Part shown: positions 11,589 through 24,041 of the stretch, piece after piece
Numbering within the stretch: the stretch's first letter is position 1
Layout: the number at the start of each line of letters is the position of its first letter
NCBI GenBank assembly: GCA_037179385.1
Contig: CM074179.1
Location: forward strand, 74,389,719-74,453,718
Reading direction: 5' to 3'
Length of the DNA: 64,000 nucleotides
Origin: Holothuria scabra
Taxonomy: Eukaryota > Echinodermata > Holothuroidea > Aspidochirotida > Holothuriidae
Program-made: the position numbers and the translations under genes
The notes under the pieces: model-generated
Seen by the model: only the letters and a program-made list of their open reading frames with translations
What the model was told of the DNA's origin: nothing
Database searches by the model: none

Positions 11589-12212
11589 AGGAGAGGGTAG
11601 GTCACATCGCCTAACACCAACGCAGTACTTCGCACAAAACTCTTCATGATTTCTCACCTTATACTTCATTTACTCCTTCAAATCTCTTTTAGAACATTCA
11701 TCCATCTTTCTCTGATGAAACAAAATAAACGTTGAGTTGTCTTAAACAAGAAACCTCACATCAAACGCAAAAAATCTTCTCTTCCAATTCGGTGTTAACT
11801 CCCGGCTGGATCAGTCCTCTCCAATTCATGACTTTACATTACGTAATTGGGAATTGCCCTATACGCAGCGGTTCTCCCATCGTTGACAGATTTGAAAGCA
11901 GTTCGGACTATCCAATGGGAGAACCCGATTCGTATCTAGGGCAATTCCCATTACTGTACGTAATGTGACGTCATGAATTGGAGAGGAGTGATCTAGTTGG
12001 GAGTTAACACCGCTTGGAGGAGAAGATTTTTTGCGTTTGATGTGAGGTTGTTTTGTTTAAGACAACTTAAAGTTTGTTTTGTTTCATCGGAGAAAGATGA
12101 AGGAATGTTCTTGAGAGATTTGAAGGAGTAAAATGTAGCATAAGGTGAGAAATCATGAAGAGTTTTGTGCAAAGTCTGCGTTGGTGTTAGGCGATATGAC
12201 CTACCTTCTCCT
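11589..12212. repeat. 624-bp imperfect inverted repeat (foldback element) in intron 1
   Basis: The left end (AGGAGAGGGTAGGTCAC, then CGCCTAACACCAACGCAG) is mirrored by the right end (CTGCGTTGGTGTTAGGCG, then GACCTACCTTCTCCT). Arms of roughly 300 bases pair inward through matching blocks such as CATGATTTCTCACCTTAT and GGGAATTGCCCTA to a centre near 11900. No coding potential or clear target duplication was seen. It starts only 69 bases after the signal-peptide exon, so nascent transcripts would carry a long double-stranded stem right behind the first donor site. Confidence 0.8.
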
Positions 12213-13014
12213 TTTTATATGTATACTGGGCTAATCATGAGTCGACCACTTAACAAACTTCATAACCATAAAAATATGAAAACATCTATAAAAATCAATG
12301 AAACTTTGCAGTAGTATTTCATAATATGTCTTCCTTTTTGTGCTATGTTTTGGTGTTGTTCGGGTTGAGTAATCTGTAGAAAATGGATTTTGAAATGTAC
12401 AGTAGGTGGCAGTACAAGTAGCAATGCTCATGAAGTAATCTTGAGTCAGTCACTTCACAAAGCAAACAAATAAAAACCCATGAGTTACCACAGTAAGAGT
12501 GAGTTTGTCTAATAATGATACAGAATAATCTCTTTTCTATCAGAATTCTTTCTTAGAACTTCATAAAAGACATTCTCAACATTGTTTTTAGTAATTTTTG
12601 AAAAATTTCTGGTTCAAACTTTGGCCAAAACTTGAAAATCTGGCCATGAATAACATTTCTGCTATACAGTAAACATCAAAAATATGATGACAAATAATTG
12701 GTTTTGATGTTGTTTGAAGAGTATGTATTGCAGGTTATCCTAACATTGCAATCACATCACACTTACAGTACATGCTGCTCTGGTGTTTAGAAGGCAGTGA
12801 TCGACGCGATTGTCTCATGATAACTTACTATATGTGTCATTCTTCAATACTGGGTAATGAAAGTGTGACATGCATACCCAAAATTACAGTTCATCAAATA
12901 ATATTGAAAAGTATCTTATCACCTTCCAAATATCATGTTTTAACTGAGTATCAAAGAGGAATATAGTTGAGTCATAGTTGACTGAGATATTTCAGAGAGT
13001 AGGTCATTCATCTA

Positions 13015-14010
13015 CGTACATGTGTGACATATGTAACATGGTGTCCACTTGCATGCTTGTAATTGAGTATGATAAAAAAAAATTGAGATATTTGTGTGTT
13101 TTCATATTTTTCTTGCCTATCTGAGTTACTTAAATGCCCAATTTTGTATATTGTATGAAAAGGCGTTGAAAACACAACATTTGAAAAGTGGATCGACACT
13201 GTTACGTACGTCACAAAATGCTTCTATTTGTTCTTAAAACACTGAAAATGTGCATTTACTTGATTGAGCCAGAATGTATCACACACTACTGACTATTTTG
13301 CACCTGTAGATTAAGTGATGTAGTATATATGGTGTCAGGAAAGAGTCAGCCTAAGTCAGGTGTTTGTAATACAGAGTTTTGACTAAAATTGTGGCGTATG
13401 TAACGGTGTCCACACCCAAAATTTGAAATTTTGAAATCCTTCATTCTTCAGTAAAAAAATAATATTATGTATATTACTCATTCTTCTGAAGTTGTTAATA
13501 ATAACAGTGTCACAAAGAGCCTAATATTCTATCTCAAACTGACATTTTGGTGAAATTTAATTTTTTTGTGACGTACGTAACAGGACACCAAGGGGGTGGA
13601 CACCAAGTCTGTATTCACATACAGTGGCTCTCTTTGTGAACATTGCTACAAATGGCAATACTTAGTGTATGTAAAAGACAATCTTATGGGCTATTGTGAC
13701 ATACCTGTGTAACATGCAACTGGAAATTTATTGTGTGGCTGTATGGCTGCAGTAGCTTTGTGACATATGAACTGGGTGGGTGGACACCAATGTTACATAG
13801 GTCACAAATCCAATTTTTGTGTCCTTATATTTCTGTACAGATAGGAGCTATGTGCAAGCCCATGTGGATATGAACTGCTGGTGCCTAGGTCTTGACAAAC
13901 ACACCTCTAGTCAATCTATAAGTTCTTGCAGTTGTCAGTTCCCATAGTTGTGTGACGTATGTAACGGGGTGGACACCAAATGTTACATACTGTACGTAAC
14001 ACTCTTTTTG
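13015..14010. repeat. Dispersed degenerate repeats around TGACGTAYGTAAC and GGTGGACACCAA
   Basis: At least seven related blocks occur, near 13024, 13201, 13393, 13567, 13695, 13770 and 13950. Each pairs a GTGACGTAYGTAAC-like motif with GGTGTCCAC or its complement GTGGACACC, often followed by an inverted copy (TTACATAGGTCACA). The arrangement is palindromic and degenerate. It fits an old, internally repetitive foldback element inside intron 1. No coding potential is seen. Confidence 0.55.
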
Positions 14011-16881
14011 TGTAGCTCATAGGAAATAATTCCCGTAATATTTGTCCCCATGCTATGTCACATTCAATAAAGTGATGTGATCCACTTCATATGAGATACA
14101 TTATGAGGAGATCTAACCCTTGTTCTGTATCTGGTAGTCTTTTGAAAAACAATTGTATTTTTATGTCAGGTTTTGGTGTCCACTTTTTGGCCATTTTTCA
14201 ACTACAGTATTATCGGCTCTCAGAAAAATACTAGGGGTGGTATGATAGTAGTGTTATCTTATGTATCTCTGTGCTGGGTGAGGTCTATGAAAATACATCA
14301 GTTACAGACTTCCACCCTACAGAGGCTGAGTAGGTGAGCATATATTTGTCCACTGTGAATCTCTCCAGTACTGGAGAATAGCACATATACTGTACATACT
14401 AAAGTATATACTGTATAACGCTAGGATGACCTGTGACCTGTGTGTAGCTCACATCTATTGCTCCATGCAAAAATAGTAAAAACATGTCCAGTAAAAGTGA
14501 AAAATGAATCCAAATACTTTTTTATAGGACCTGTTACAGTATGCTTCCAGGGTGAAAACCCAGAGAGAGAATTTTGCAGAATATTTCAGGCTTTAAGAAT
14601 TCACATCAGGGGTGGGAGTGGGGGGTAGGTCTAGGCCTATATTCTAGGTTAACAAAGTTTTTTCAGGAACAGCATAAATTCCCATTTGGGTCATTCCACA
14701 GGGTTGGGTCATAACCAATACATGTGTATAATCTGGAAGAAATACTTCTTAAATCTTATGTGAAATACATGATCAATTAAAGTTTGGTATGGGATGAAAT
14801 GTTAAATGTTTGTTTTTTAATACAACTGACAAACCCCCATGGATGGATTTTTGAGTTTTTCCCTATTTTTTTGGTGGTGTCACATGAAAAATTGTTGAAA
14901 AATGTGTGGCATAAAATGTTGCAGAAATTAGGCCCTTCCCATTCCCTTTACAGATGTAAATTTACAGTACCATGCCTCATCCGGGCATTTGCAAAACACA
15001 AGTGATAAAACAACTTGTTATTACCAGACAATTGCAATGGAGCCACCAAACCAACTTTTTTCTCAGTGTTTGAATGAAATTAGTCATACCTATGCAACGC
15101 ACGGTGTCATTTTGTTGCATAGGTACTGTATATTTGCTTCACATGATTTGCCACTGAAATTCCCTTACCACCACAGTGACCACACTCACTCCAACAGCAA
15201 AAGGACAACAAGTTACCATGGTAAACAAAGAATCTAGGCTGTACAATCCAGGTACAGTATATACTTTTAAAAAATACAGTATATACAGATGAAATTTACG
15301 TATGGTATCAACTGTTACATAGACCTGTATAATAAAACTCTACATTAGGATGCACTTCCTTCTTGCTTCAAACAAAAAATATTACTGTACTATGTGAAAG
15401 TCAATTAAATCAATTGCGACAGGCATATCCATGCAGATTTGGTAATAATTGGAAGCACACAGATCCGGAAAGTTGCGAGTATGTTCATGGTGTCAACATG
15501 TTACATACTGTAGGTAGACTTGTTGCATAGGTACAGTACTATGTAGTTGTCTTCCTAAATTGATTTGGTATACTATTTCTTTTTTTTTCATGGAATACAT
15601 AATGCATGAGCTATAGAATCTGCTAATGCTGATGGCATGTTGCCAAGTTAGATTATGGTTATTGTACGTAGGTCAATCTGTTTGTACAGGAGGTCTGTAA
15701 GACGCGGTGTCTTCGTTGCATAGGTAATATTACCACAGTGAAACATATGAGAAAAAATTAAAACAATATTATGTAATGTATATTAGTTGTATGAAGAATT
15801 TCTTCATGGTTTCTTCCTCTTAAAATGATTCTTTAAGAAAAAACAATGATTTGCACCAAATCTACCAAATTTAAAATTTGACATGAATGTCACACAAGTT
15901 TTGATACCCCAACCCCATGGAATGACCCATTTGTCTTTTGCCATACAGTAGTTACTGCATAAAAGTTCCAAGGTGTTATTAATTTTAGGGATTGCAGTCA
16001 TTGCAAGAAATTTGAGAAGCATTTTACATTTACAAGAAGCAAAAACAAAGCATTTTGCTTTTTTTGACAATTTTGTGGATACTTAATCATGTGCACAGTA
16101 CAGTTTGAAAAAAGTTTTGTGGTCACAGTTCTTTGATAACCCAATTGAGTCATAAGGACAACCGCAGTCTCCCCAACTTGAAGTACTGAAATGAAGTGTG
16201 CTCATGACACTGGAAGCGAATTGCAATTTTTAACCATTTCAAGCTGGCAACTAATAATCCAGAATCTATCAGAGAACTTCCTGTTCAGCGTGGGTGTGGA
16301 TTATGGGGGGGAGGGGGCATGCCCCCCCACTTTTTGAAGTGAGGTCATCTTAAAAGTTCCCCCTCCCCCCTTTTAGTGACCCGAAACTTAAAAGAAGTAC
16401 TACCAAAGATACTGTACTGTACATGTACAGTACAGTAGGTTATGATGTGCTCTACCAATTACGATCTATTTCTGTATAATTACAGGTTTATACTATTCTT
16501 TGCAAATTTCCAAAATTGCAGTTATTTTCTTAACAGAGGACAAACTTGTATGGGAGAGAAGTTTTGTACGGGACATGCACCTACAGTAGATGCCTATTAA
16601 TAAACGGTCCTTAACTTATGGTAAAATACTTAATCTATTATTTCCTTTTAAGGAGTATTGAAGGACATTTAGTGGAGCAGCGCTGTCAAGCATTAGAAAC
16701 GTGTCACGTGCTTTGCTCATAAACTATTGTCAGGTTTTTACAAATCATATGAAATAATTACAGAAAGATCAGGAGTAATAAATAAATTCCTTACTGTACA
16801 GTATTTTCCACACTTTCCAAGAAATTCCTAAATTATTGATAATTCTAGAAAATTTAACGTATTTTGTATTCAGAACGGCAA
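14011..16881. other. Intron 1 sequence, no gene seen
   Basis: No supported exon. Near 15085-15130 an inverted pair (CCTATGCAACG and TTGTTGCATAGG) surrounds a CGGTGTCA motif. Related TTGCATAGGTA blocks recur near 15521 and 15715, so another small degenerate repeat family is present. An X-box-like site GTTACCATGGTAAAC lies at 15212-15226. The motif TACAGTA/TACTGTA is frequent throughout. Confidence 0.5.
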
Positions 16882-16931
16882 TTTTTTGATTCCTTGCCGT
16901 AGGCAGGCAAGGAATGTATGCGATGGTGATG

Positions 16932-16966
<35 letters not shown>

Positions 16967-18616
16967 TGACACTTGCTTGTAAACACGATATCTTAAGATA
17001 GGAATGTCCGACACTTTTCATATTTGGTATATAGATTTATCATGTTGAGAGGAAGAACCCTATTGTTTTTGGTATAGGTCAAAGGTCATTTGAGGTCACC
17101 AGCGGTAAAATTGCGACAATTTCAAAAATAGCTTGTAAACACGATATCTTCAGATAGGAATGTCCAACACTTTTCATACTTGGTATATAGATTTGTCATG
17201 TTGAGAAGAAGAACCCTATTGTTTTTGGTAGAGGTCAAAGGAGGTCACCAACGGTAAAATTGCGAAAACGCGGAAAATGGCTTGTAAACACGATATCTTC
17301 AGATAGGAACCTCCGACACTTTTCATACTTGGTATATAGATTTGTCATGTTGAGAGGAAGAACCCTATTGTTTTTGGTATAGGTCAAGGGTTATTTGAGG
17401 TCACCAGCGGTAAAATTGCGACAATTTCAAAAATAGCTTGTAAACACGATATCTTCAGATAGGAATGTCCAACACTTTTCATACTTGGTATATAGATTTG
17501 TCATGTTGAGAAGAAGAACCCTATTGTTTTTGGTAGAGGTCAAAGGAGGTCACCAACGGTAAAATTGCGAAAACGCGGAAAATGGCTTGTAAACACGATA
17601 TCTTCAGATAGGAACCTCCGACACTTTTCATACTTGGTATATAGATTTGTCATGTTGAGAGGAAGAACCCTATTGTTTTTGGTATAGGTCAAGGGTTATT
17701 TGAGGTCACCAGCGGTAAAATTGTGAAATCGCCGAAAATGGCTTGTAAACACGATATCTTCAGATAGGATTGCCAGACAACTGTCATACTTGGTATATAG
17801 ATTTGTCATGTTGAGAGGAAGGACCCTATTGTTTTTGGTAGAGGTCAAAGGTCATTTCAGGTCATCAGCGGTAAAATTGCGAAAACACTGAAAATGGCTT
17901 GTAAACACGATATCTTCAAAAAGGAGTGACAGATACTCTTCATATTTGGTATATAGATTTGTCATGTTGAGAGAAGGAAGCCTATTGCTTTTGGTAGAAT
18001 TCAAAGTTCATAATTTGAGGTAACCAGCGGTAAAATTGGGAAAATCCCGAAAATGGCTTTTAAACATGATTTCTTCAGATATGAGTGACCGACACTTCTC
18101 ATGCTTGGTGTATAGGTTTGTCATGTTGAGAGGAAGAAGTCTATTGTTTTTGGCTGAGGTCAAAGGTCATTTGAGGTCATCAGCGGTAAAAATGTGAAAA
18201 CACCGAAAATGGCTTGTAAACATGATATCTTCAGATAGAATTGCCTGACAATTTTCATACTTGGTGTATAGATTTTTCATGTTGAGAGAAAGAAGCCTAT
18301 TGCTTTTGGTAGAGGTCAAAGGTCATTTGAGGTCACCAGTGGTAAAATTGCCAAAAGTTCGAAAATGGCTTGTAAACACAATATCTCCAGATAAGAGTAA
18401 CGGATACTTTTGATATTTGGTATGTAGATTTGTCATGTTGAGAGAAAGAAGCCTATTGTTTTTGGTAGAGGTCACAGGTCATTTGAGGTCCACCAGGGGT
18501 AAAATTGTGAAAATTCTGTGCCCAAAATGTAAAGAAAAATCTATCAAGCACTGTCAATTTGAAAGCAGGTAAGGTATTTGATGGCAAGGAATCACTAAGC
18601 CTTTTGGCTTTCTGGT
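16882..18616 (+). mobile_element. Helentron-like non-autonomous element, family A copy 1, with 10-unit minisatellite
   Basis: The 5' end has GATTCCTTGCC (16888-16898) facing GGCAAGGAAT (16906-16915), then a GATGGTGATGTCGTG motif and a pure TG tract at about 16935-16962. Ten tandem units of 149-158 bp follow, each opening near GCTTGTAAACACGATATCTTC. The 3' end has GGCAAGGAATC (18583-18593, the inverted match of the 5' end), then the hairpin AAGCC-TTTT-GGCTT and a terminal CTGG. Subterminal inverted repeats, a central tandem array, a 3' hairpin and a CTRR-type end together match DINE/pearl/HINE elements, which are derived from Helentron rolling-circle transposons. There is no coding capacity. 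Confidence 0.7.
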
Positions 18617-18684
18617 TTTCAAATATGATGAATTTTTAAATATCATGCCCATGTCCACATATTCATGGAGTCACCCAGCTGGGG

Positions 18685-19130
18685 TTTTAGTATGGAATAT
18701 TACTAAAACCCCCACAACCACTTACAGTGTACAGAAACCTCATGTCAACGCCAGACGCAATTGAAGGTGATTGGTCGTGTGGCGTTTTAGCAGTAATGTA
18801 TTAACATGGTTATTAAAAACCCCAGCAACCTACAACCACTTACAGTACTCAAAACTTGTTTAAGGGCCTGGTTTAAAGGCCTGAGTTGTTGGAGTTTTAG
18901 TATATTAACCATATACATTACTAAAACCCCTTTGACCCAAGACCTTGTGCCATGCCTTTAAACATGCTTTTGCATGCTGTACAGTAAGTAGTTGTGGGTT
19001 GTGGGGGTTTTAGTAATAACCATACTGTACATATTACTAAAACTCCCTCGACTCATGACCGAGTCAAACAAGGTTGTTGGTTGTGGGTGGTAATTGTGGG
19101 TGTGGGGGTTGTGGGGGTTTTAGAAACAAC
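18685..19130. repeat. Cluster of hairpins with GTTTTAGTA / TACTAAAAC stems
   Basis: Four short inverted pairs lie in 445 bases, near 18690-18715, 18784-18823, 18895-18930 and 19003-19048, with a trailing half-copy at about 19115. Each opens with GG(G)GTTTTAGTA or a variant and closes with TACTAAAAC(C)CC. Spacers repeat CCACAACCACTTACAG or its complement. The regular spacing suggests a tandemly amplified small foldback element. No ORF is supported. Confidence 0.6.
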
Positions 19131-19694
19131 CCAGAAGTATTCAGTGTAACTGTTTTCACAAGAAACAATACAAATCCTGACAAAAATATAAAAGAAGAAA
19201 AACTTTATCCACCAACCACTTGAAACCATTTACTGTCAAGCTTAATTGTCAATTTTACTGGCAATTCATAACATATTGTTGGATGGGTTCCAGAATCTAC
19301 TGGGGACCAATCATAACACACGCCATAGAAACTGGAAAAGAGGCTGTGGCCAGTCCGACCTAAACCAGTGTAAACCAGTGGGAAAGAAACTGAGACTTGG
19401 ACCTCATCTAAAGCTAAATTGATTTTAAAAAAAAATGTTTGTAAGTACTGCAACCATGCAACTTTGAAAAAAAAACTGTAAATGCATTGAAACAGTATCT
19501 TTGACCTCTTTAAAGTTTAAGCAAGATGATGACACTTAACACATGTTAATATGTGTGATCTGTTTACAATCACATGTATTGCTCATTTGAAATCAGCTGG
19601 TATATGCTGCAATACCTGTACAGAGGACAGTACTACGTACTGAACAATTACAGGCCCAGTTCTTTCACTCCAAACAATACCCATTCTCCTACAG

Positions 19695-19778
19695 TAACCT
19701 TCTTACTTGAGCCCCTTCCACAACTGTCTGAAATTCAGCCTCACCCAGGCACAATCTCAGTTTATTGCTTTGAACAGG
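19695..19778 (+). CDS. Candidate additional 28-residue exon of the receptor
   Basis: The stretch is bounded by a good acceptor (CATTCTCCTACAG) and a strong donor (AACAGG/GTGAGTAT). It is 84 bases long, open, and phase 1 at both ends, so it would insert cleanly between the signal-peptide exon and the V-like Ig exon. The peptide includes LLEPLPQLSEIQPHPG followed by TISVYC, which looks like an Ig B-strand with its cysteine. No matching exon carrying the rest of a domain was found before 24042. It could be a cassette exon, half of a split Ig domain or a chance open stretch. Confidence 0.45.
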
Positions 19779-20141
19779 GTGAGTATAAAAAAGATCAATA
19801 ATCAAAACACTTTCAGTACAGTTCATGATGTGTAATATAAGCTTTGGTACTCTGCATTGTTTGAATTAGCTGTCAATCAAAGAGCTGAGCCAATTGAGAA
19901 TTTTGGTAAACCCCTATAAGAATTGTAGTTTGGGGTGAGAGGATTGGTCCTTAGTTTAATGCCTTTAATCCCTGTATGAAGAGGTCTTAGCATATATGTC
20001 AAAAATAAATTTATGACTAGGTGCCTTTATACTATATCATTATCCTATACAGTACTGTATGTGCATTAATTTCAAGAGGGCATGATAGGTTCAAAGATTG
20101 TTTTGCAATGATTAACATAATTGTCCAACTGTACACTTCTA

Positions 20142-20343
20142 CAGTCTTGGACTAAACTCGTTGGGACACCCCCGCTCCCCTTTGCAATGTTGACCACAGT
20201 TGCTGTAGCCTATTCACGGCATACAGTCACTCTTTCAGCGCAACATTGGAAGGGGGAGTGGGGGAGAGGGATTTATGTAAGCCTTTAAACTGAAATTCAA
20301 GAATATTATGGCAAAGTGTCCCAACAGTTTTGTCCAAGATTTT
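20142..20343. mobile_element. 200-bp MITE, copy 1
   Basis: Termini are inverted: CTTGGACTAAACTCGTTGGG at the left and CCCAACAGTTTTGTCCAAG at the right. A second nested stem pairs a GCTCCCCTTTGCAATGTTG block with CAACATTGGAAGGGGGAG. A near-identical copy sits at 21521-21720. No coding capacity. The flanking duplication is unclear, so the superfamily is not assigned. Confidence 0.7.
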
Positions 20344-21520
20344 CTGAGAATTTCGCGAAGTTAGAACTACTCGCGTCACACAGTAGAAAGTGTCACTTTG
20401 TCTTGATGGGTTGATTTGCGAAAGGGAATAAGTTTAAAGCGCCCGATCGTTCAGGTAGCTGTTTTCAACAGTGACCTGTTTTTGGTTTACACTGTCTTAG
20501 GAGGTAAGAATAAAAAGAATATTGAAGAGATGTTAGTGTTTACGATTTTAATTTTTTTTTTCAAAACAGTGACGTGTTAACAGATACTGTAAACTTGCAT
20601 TTTGGAGAATAGAGGCACTGTTTTTCTCTGCCTATTACTTCATTTTGAAGTAATTTACCATGTTCTCACAAGAAAAAAATATGCCGCACATGCGAACCTG
20701 ACGAGACCGGCAGTGAAGGATAAGTTAACCAAACGGTCTACCATTTATTTTGAAAGCAAATTTGGAAGCAAAAGGCAATGAAATTGCTTCGGTTCAAATA
20801 GGGAATAAAGCATGAGTAACCAGCTTCATGCAAAGTGAAAAATGGACTCACAGGGGTGCAATTTGCTTCAAAATATGTCCAAAACCAGCCTTAACTAAAG
20901 ATCTACTGTACCATCATTATAATTTAAAGCTTGGCTTTCAGATGTGCTTTTAACATTTCATGGTAGATCGTGGCGCTCTCTTAGTAAATATCTCGTCTCC
21001 TTAATTACCACCAGTTTGCAATAGGAGTCAAGACTTTTCTCTCCATGGAAGGAATTGTTTTGGTTATATGTATAGTATCTATCGGAATAGAACGTATCTT
21101 GGCGATTACCCGGGCCTGAAAAAAAAAATTGAAAGTCTTCTTCCATATTGCAAATGTTAATTCATTGGCTCTAAAATTGCCTCCTCCAAGTTTGAACATG
21201 TTTTCAATTGGGTTTGCATCTGGATTAGGAGATGGAATTGGTAGGCATTCTGCGTACCTTTGCCCATGGCATTACGAGCTGCAAATTCCCTGCGAATACA
21301 TGCAGCCTGTCTTTTTTTTATGTTCGTCCCGACCCTAAATAAATGTAAACAAATGAGTCAAACAACACATTAAAACAATTCTAAATGCTACTTTCATCAC
21401 GCTAAAATTCTCAGACCTACTGTATAAGCCTCCGAAGAAACTTTTTTGGAAAAGTCGTCCCGAAAAATTAACCATTTTCTATTGAATTTGTTCTCGTAAA
21501 TAATATGTTTGGAGCTCAGA

Positions 21521-21720
21521 CAATCTTGGACAAAACTCGTTGGGACACCCCCGCTCCCCTTCGCAATGTTGACCACAGTTAGTCTACTGTATTCACGGCA
21601 TACAGTCACTCTTTCAGCGCAACATTGGAAGGGGGAGTGGGGAGAGGGATATATGTAAGCCTTTAAACTGAAATTCAAGAATATTATGGCAAAGTGTCCC
21701 AACAGTTTTGTCCAAGATTG
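21521..21720. mobile_element. 200-bp MITE, copy 2
   Basis: A same-orientation copy of the MITE at 20142, differing at few positions. It has better-preserved termini (CAATCTTGGACAAAACTCG and the inverse TTTTGTCCAAGATTG). The two copies lie 1.38 kb apart in intron 1, and the sequence between them is not duplicated. Confidence 0.7.
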
Positions 21721-24041
21721 TAGTTACAATGCATGCCAAACTACTGTTCAAGCTAGTGGAAACCTACTGTACAGTATACAGTACTTAGTAGGCTACTGCA
21801 GTTGCATGCAAAGTGCATACAGTATGACTGCACTACTACACACATCTATCGTAGGGGGAGGGCCTACACTATCATACTGTAGCACACTGTACCATACAGC
21901 ATTAAAAAAATAACAGAAGTAAAGGCTATGCATCATCTGGAGGTTATTTCTGTCCATAAGTTTCTCTAAATGTTATTGATTCTTCAAGAATTACGTCATA
22001 CATGTAACAATATACTGTTAAGGTGGAAGGGTAATTGTCAAACAATTACAGTACTCACCTTTTACCAATCAAATAGACAACTGTTCTCACCAACTTATAA
22101 GCAGTGTGCTGCTACAGCTACTGTACCAGTAGCTCTTCAAAATGGCACTTTGAATTCAACTGAGTTTCCTACAGCTACTGTAGCCACACACTATACGTCG
22201 TTGCTCGATCCAACTCAACTCGATCATCGGATCTCGAACAGTCGTGTAGTGTGTGTGAGTGAGTTTATGACTGCAACTGGCAGTTTTAGGACCAGTTTTT
22301 TCGCATCGCCTTCAGTCAGTAAGAACGAACATGTTGGTTCTTCCCGATTCTAGGCGACAGTCGCAAGTGACTGAAAAATATGACCAACCAAAATTACTGA
22401 TTTATGTGCACGTAATGTAAGTATGGTGAAAGTTGTCTGATGCTTGTTCTAGTGACAACTTTTGACTTAACTTTGTGTAATATTCAGTAATTCAGTTAAA
22501 AAGATGGATATATGGACGGAGTACAGAGAGTAGAGATACAGTACTGTAAGACAAACTCGTAGAAATGTGGTGGTAACGACCTGTACTTTATAACTGTGGA
22601 AGCAAAAGCTATTTCTATAGGAATGCTTGGAAAAAAAAGTTGCAGAGATTGCTGAGGCAGTCGACATCACTGGTGAGCTGTAAACTTGCATAGGCCTGAA
22701 CATTACGCTTTAGCTACACACTGAAAGTGTTGTAGTTGCAAATACGTATGCTGTTCTGTGTATGTATAGCAATAGTGTGCAAGTGCCAATGGTGGTTGTG
22801 CATTCCGTAATCGTTTTGACTGACAATGTGGGATAGCCAGTCGTATAAAATGCGTGGCCCTGTTGTGCGACTAAAAGTTGTGACCACGAATCAAAACTAG
22901 GTCACGACGGCTTAGTTGATTTGCGATATGTGCAAAGTAGTTATAGTGTGCAGCAGGCTTAAAGGTGCACAGCCAATTACAGGAGAGCTCATATGACTCT
23001 TGGGTGTTTATCAAAGCATTTTATTGGCTGGCTGCAGCTGTGGCATAAATCAAATTCCAAAATAAATATTTGACCTCCAAACTGCTAACAGGTGAATGCT
23101 ATACAGTAGATCGTGTTCAAGGGTACTGTAGTCCGAATGCATTCAGATACTGTAGCATTCAAAATAGCATTCAATATACAATAGTTTGCAGTGAATGCTA
23201 TACTAAGCATGAATGGTATGGAATGCTAAAAGGTCGGCTCTTTATACCCTTCGAATGGTATTTGAAGGGTATTTGAAGGGTACAGTATTTGAAGGCTACG
23301 GTATTACTGTATACTGTAGCCTTCATGTTTGGTAAGGGATGGTTTTGATTATTTGCAGTAACTCACTGTATAACATAAAAGAAATTGATGTGTCTGCATG
23401 GAGCCAGATACGCTAATTGGTTGCTATGATGTAAGTGTAAATTGCATAAAATTTTGCTGGGAATCGTCCATTCCGCTCTTCAGCCTTTCCCCGATTGCTG
23501 AAAATGGGGCCTTAAATAATTAGCCCTATCTAAGCTAAACTTTTAATATGGTACTTATAAAATTGGGTTGTGATCCCATAGATACTGTACTGTAGATACT
23601 GTACCACAGAATCATAATTTTGACCAGAAAATCTTGTACATCTTTGGGCAATAATGGTTTGTGTAATAATGTGGTCTATCACAAATTAAACCTTACCTAC
23701 TGCATACATTCAGTATCCAGATTTTTAGCCACTGTTTTGTATCAAATTTAAAACTGGTAGTTTAACTGTATACAGTATGTTTGTTTTAGGAAAGAGAAAG
23801 ATACCTATACACTCTGCACCTGTAAGGAAGGACAGAAAAAAGGCAAAGATTGCATCAGAGACCTGTTTGCTTTTTTATTGCCCTAGTGTATATACTTGTA
23901 TTGTGATAATGGCTTCATTATATATTCTTGATTTTTACTTACAGTACCGCAACAATACTGTTAGTCGATACGCCTTCTAGTTGTTAATTGCCCCACCTTA
24001 CCTACAGTATAAATGTGTATTTTTGTTCCTCTTCTCCAAAG
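21721..24041. other. Intron sequence dense in TACTGTA/TACAGTA, no exon supported
   Basis: The stretch contains many TACTGTA, TACAGTA and CTGTACAG motifs, most obviously at 21760-21900 and 23100-23330. In the second block GAATGCTA- and GAAGGGTA-type repeats are interleaved. A 127-codon frame at 21970-22353 has no domain and overlaps these repeats. It is treated as non-coding. Confidence 0.5.

Noticed and set aside
16919..18616. CRISPR-like array (regular repeats with spacers)
   Set aside because: Units are 149-158 bp, diverge along their whole length and contain no constant short repeat with unique spacers. This is a eukaryotic minisatellite.
21970..22353. 127-codon open frame on the + strand
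   Set aside because: It has no domain, its composition follows the TACTGTA-rich intron, and it has no splice sites in the required phase.
23778..23860. Possible basic exon after TGTTTGTTTTAG
   Set aside because: The acceptor is plausible, but the only donor (CACCT/GTAAGG) gives a very short exon, and Lys/Arg-rich sequence is unlikely just before an extracellular Ig domain.
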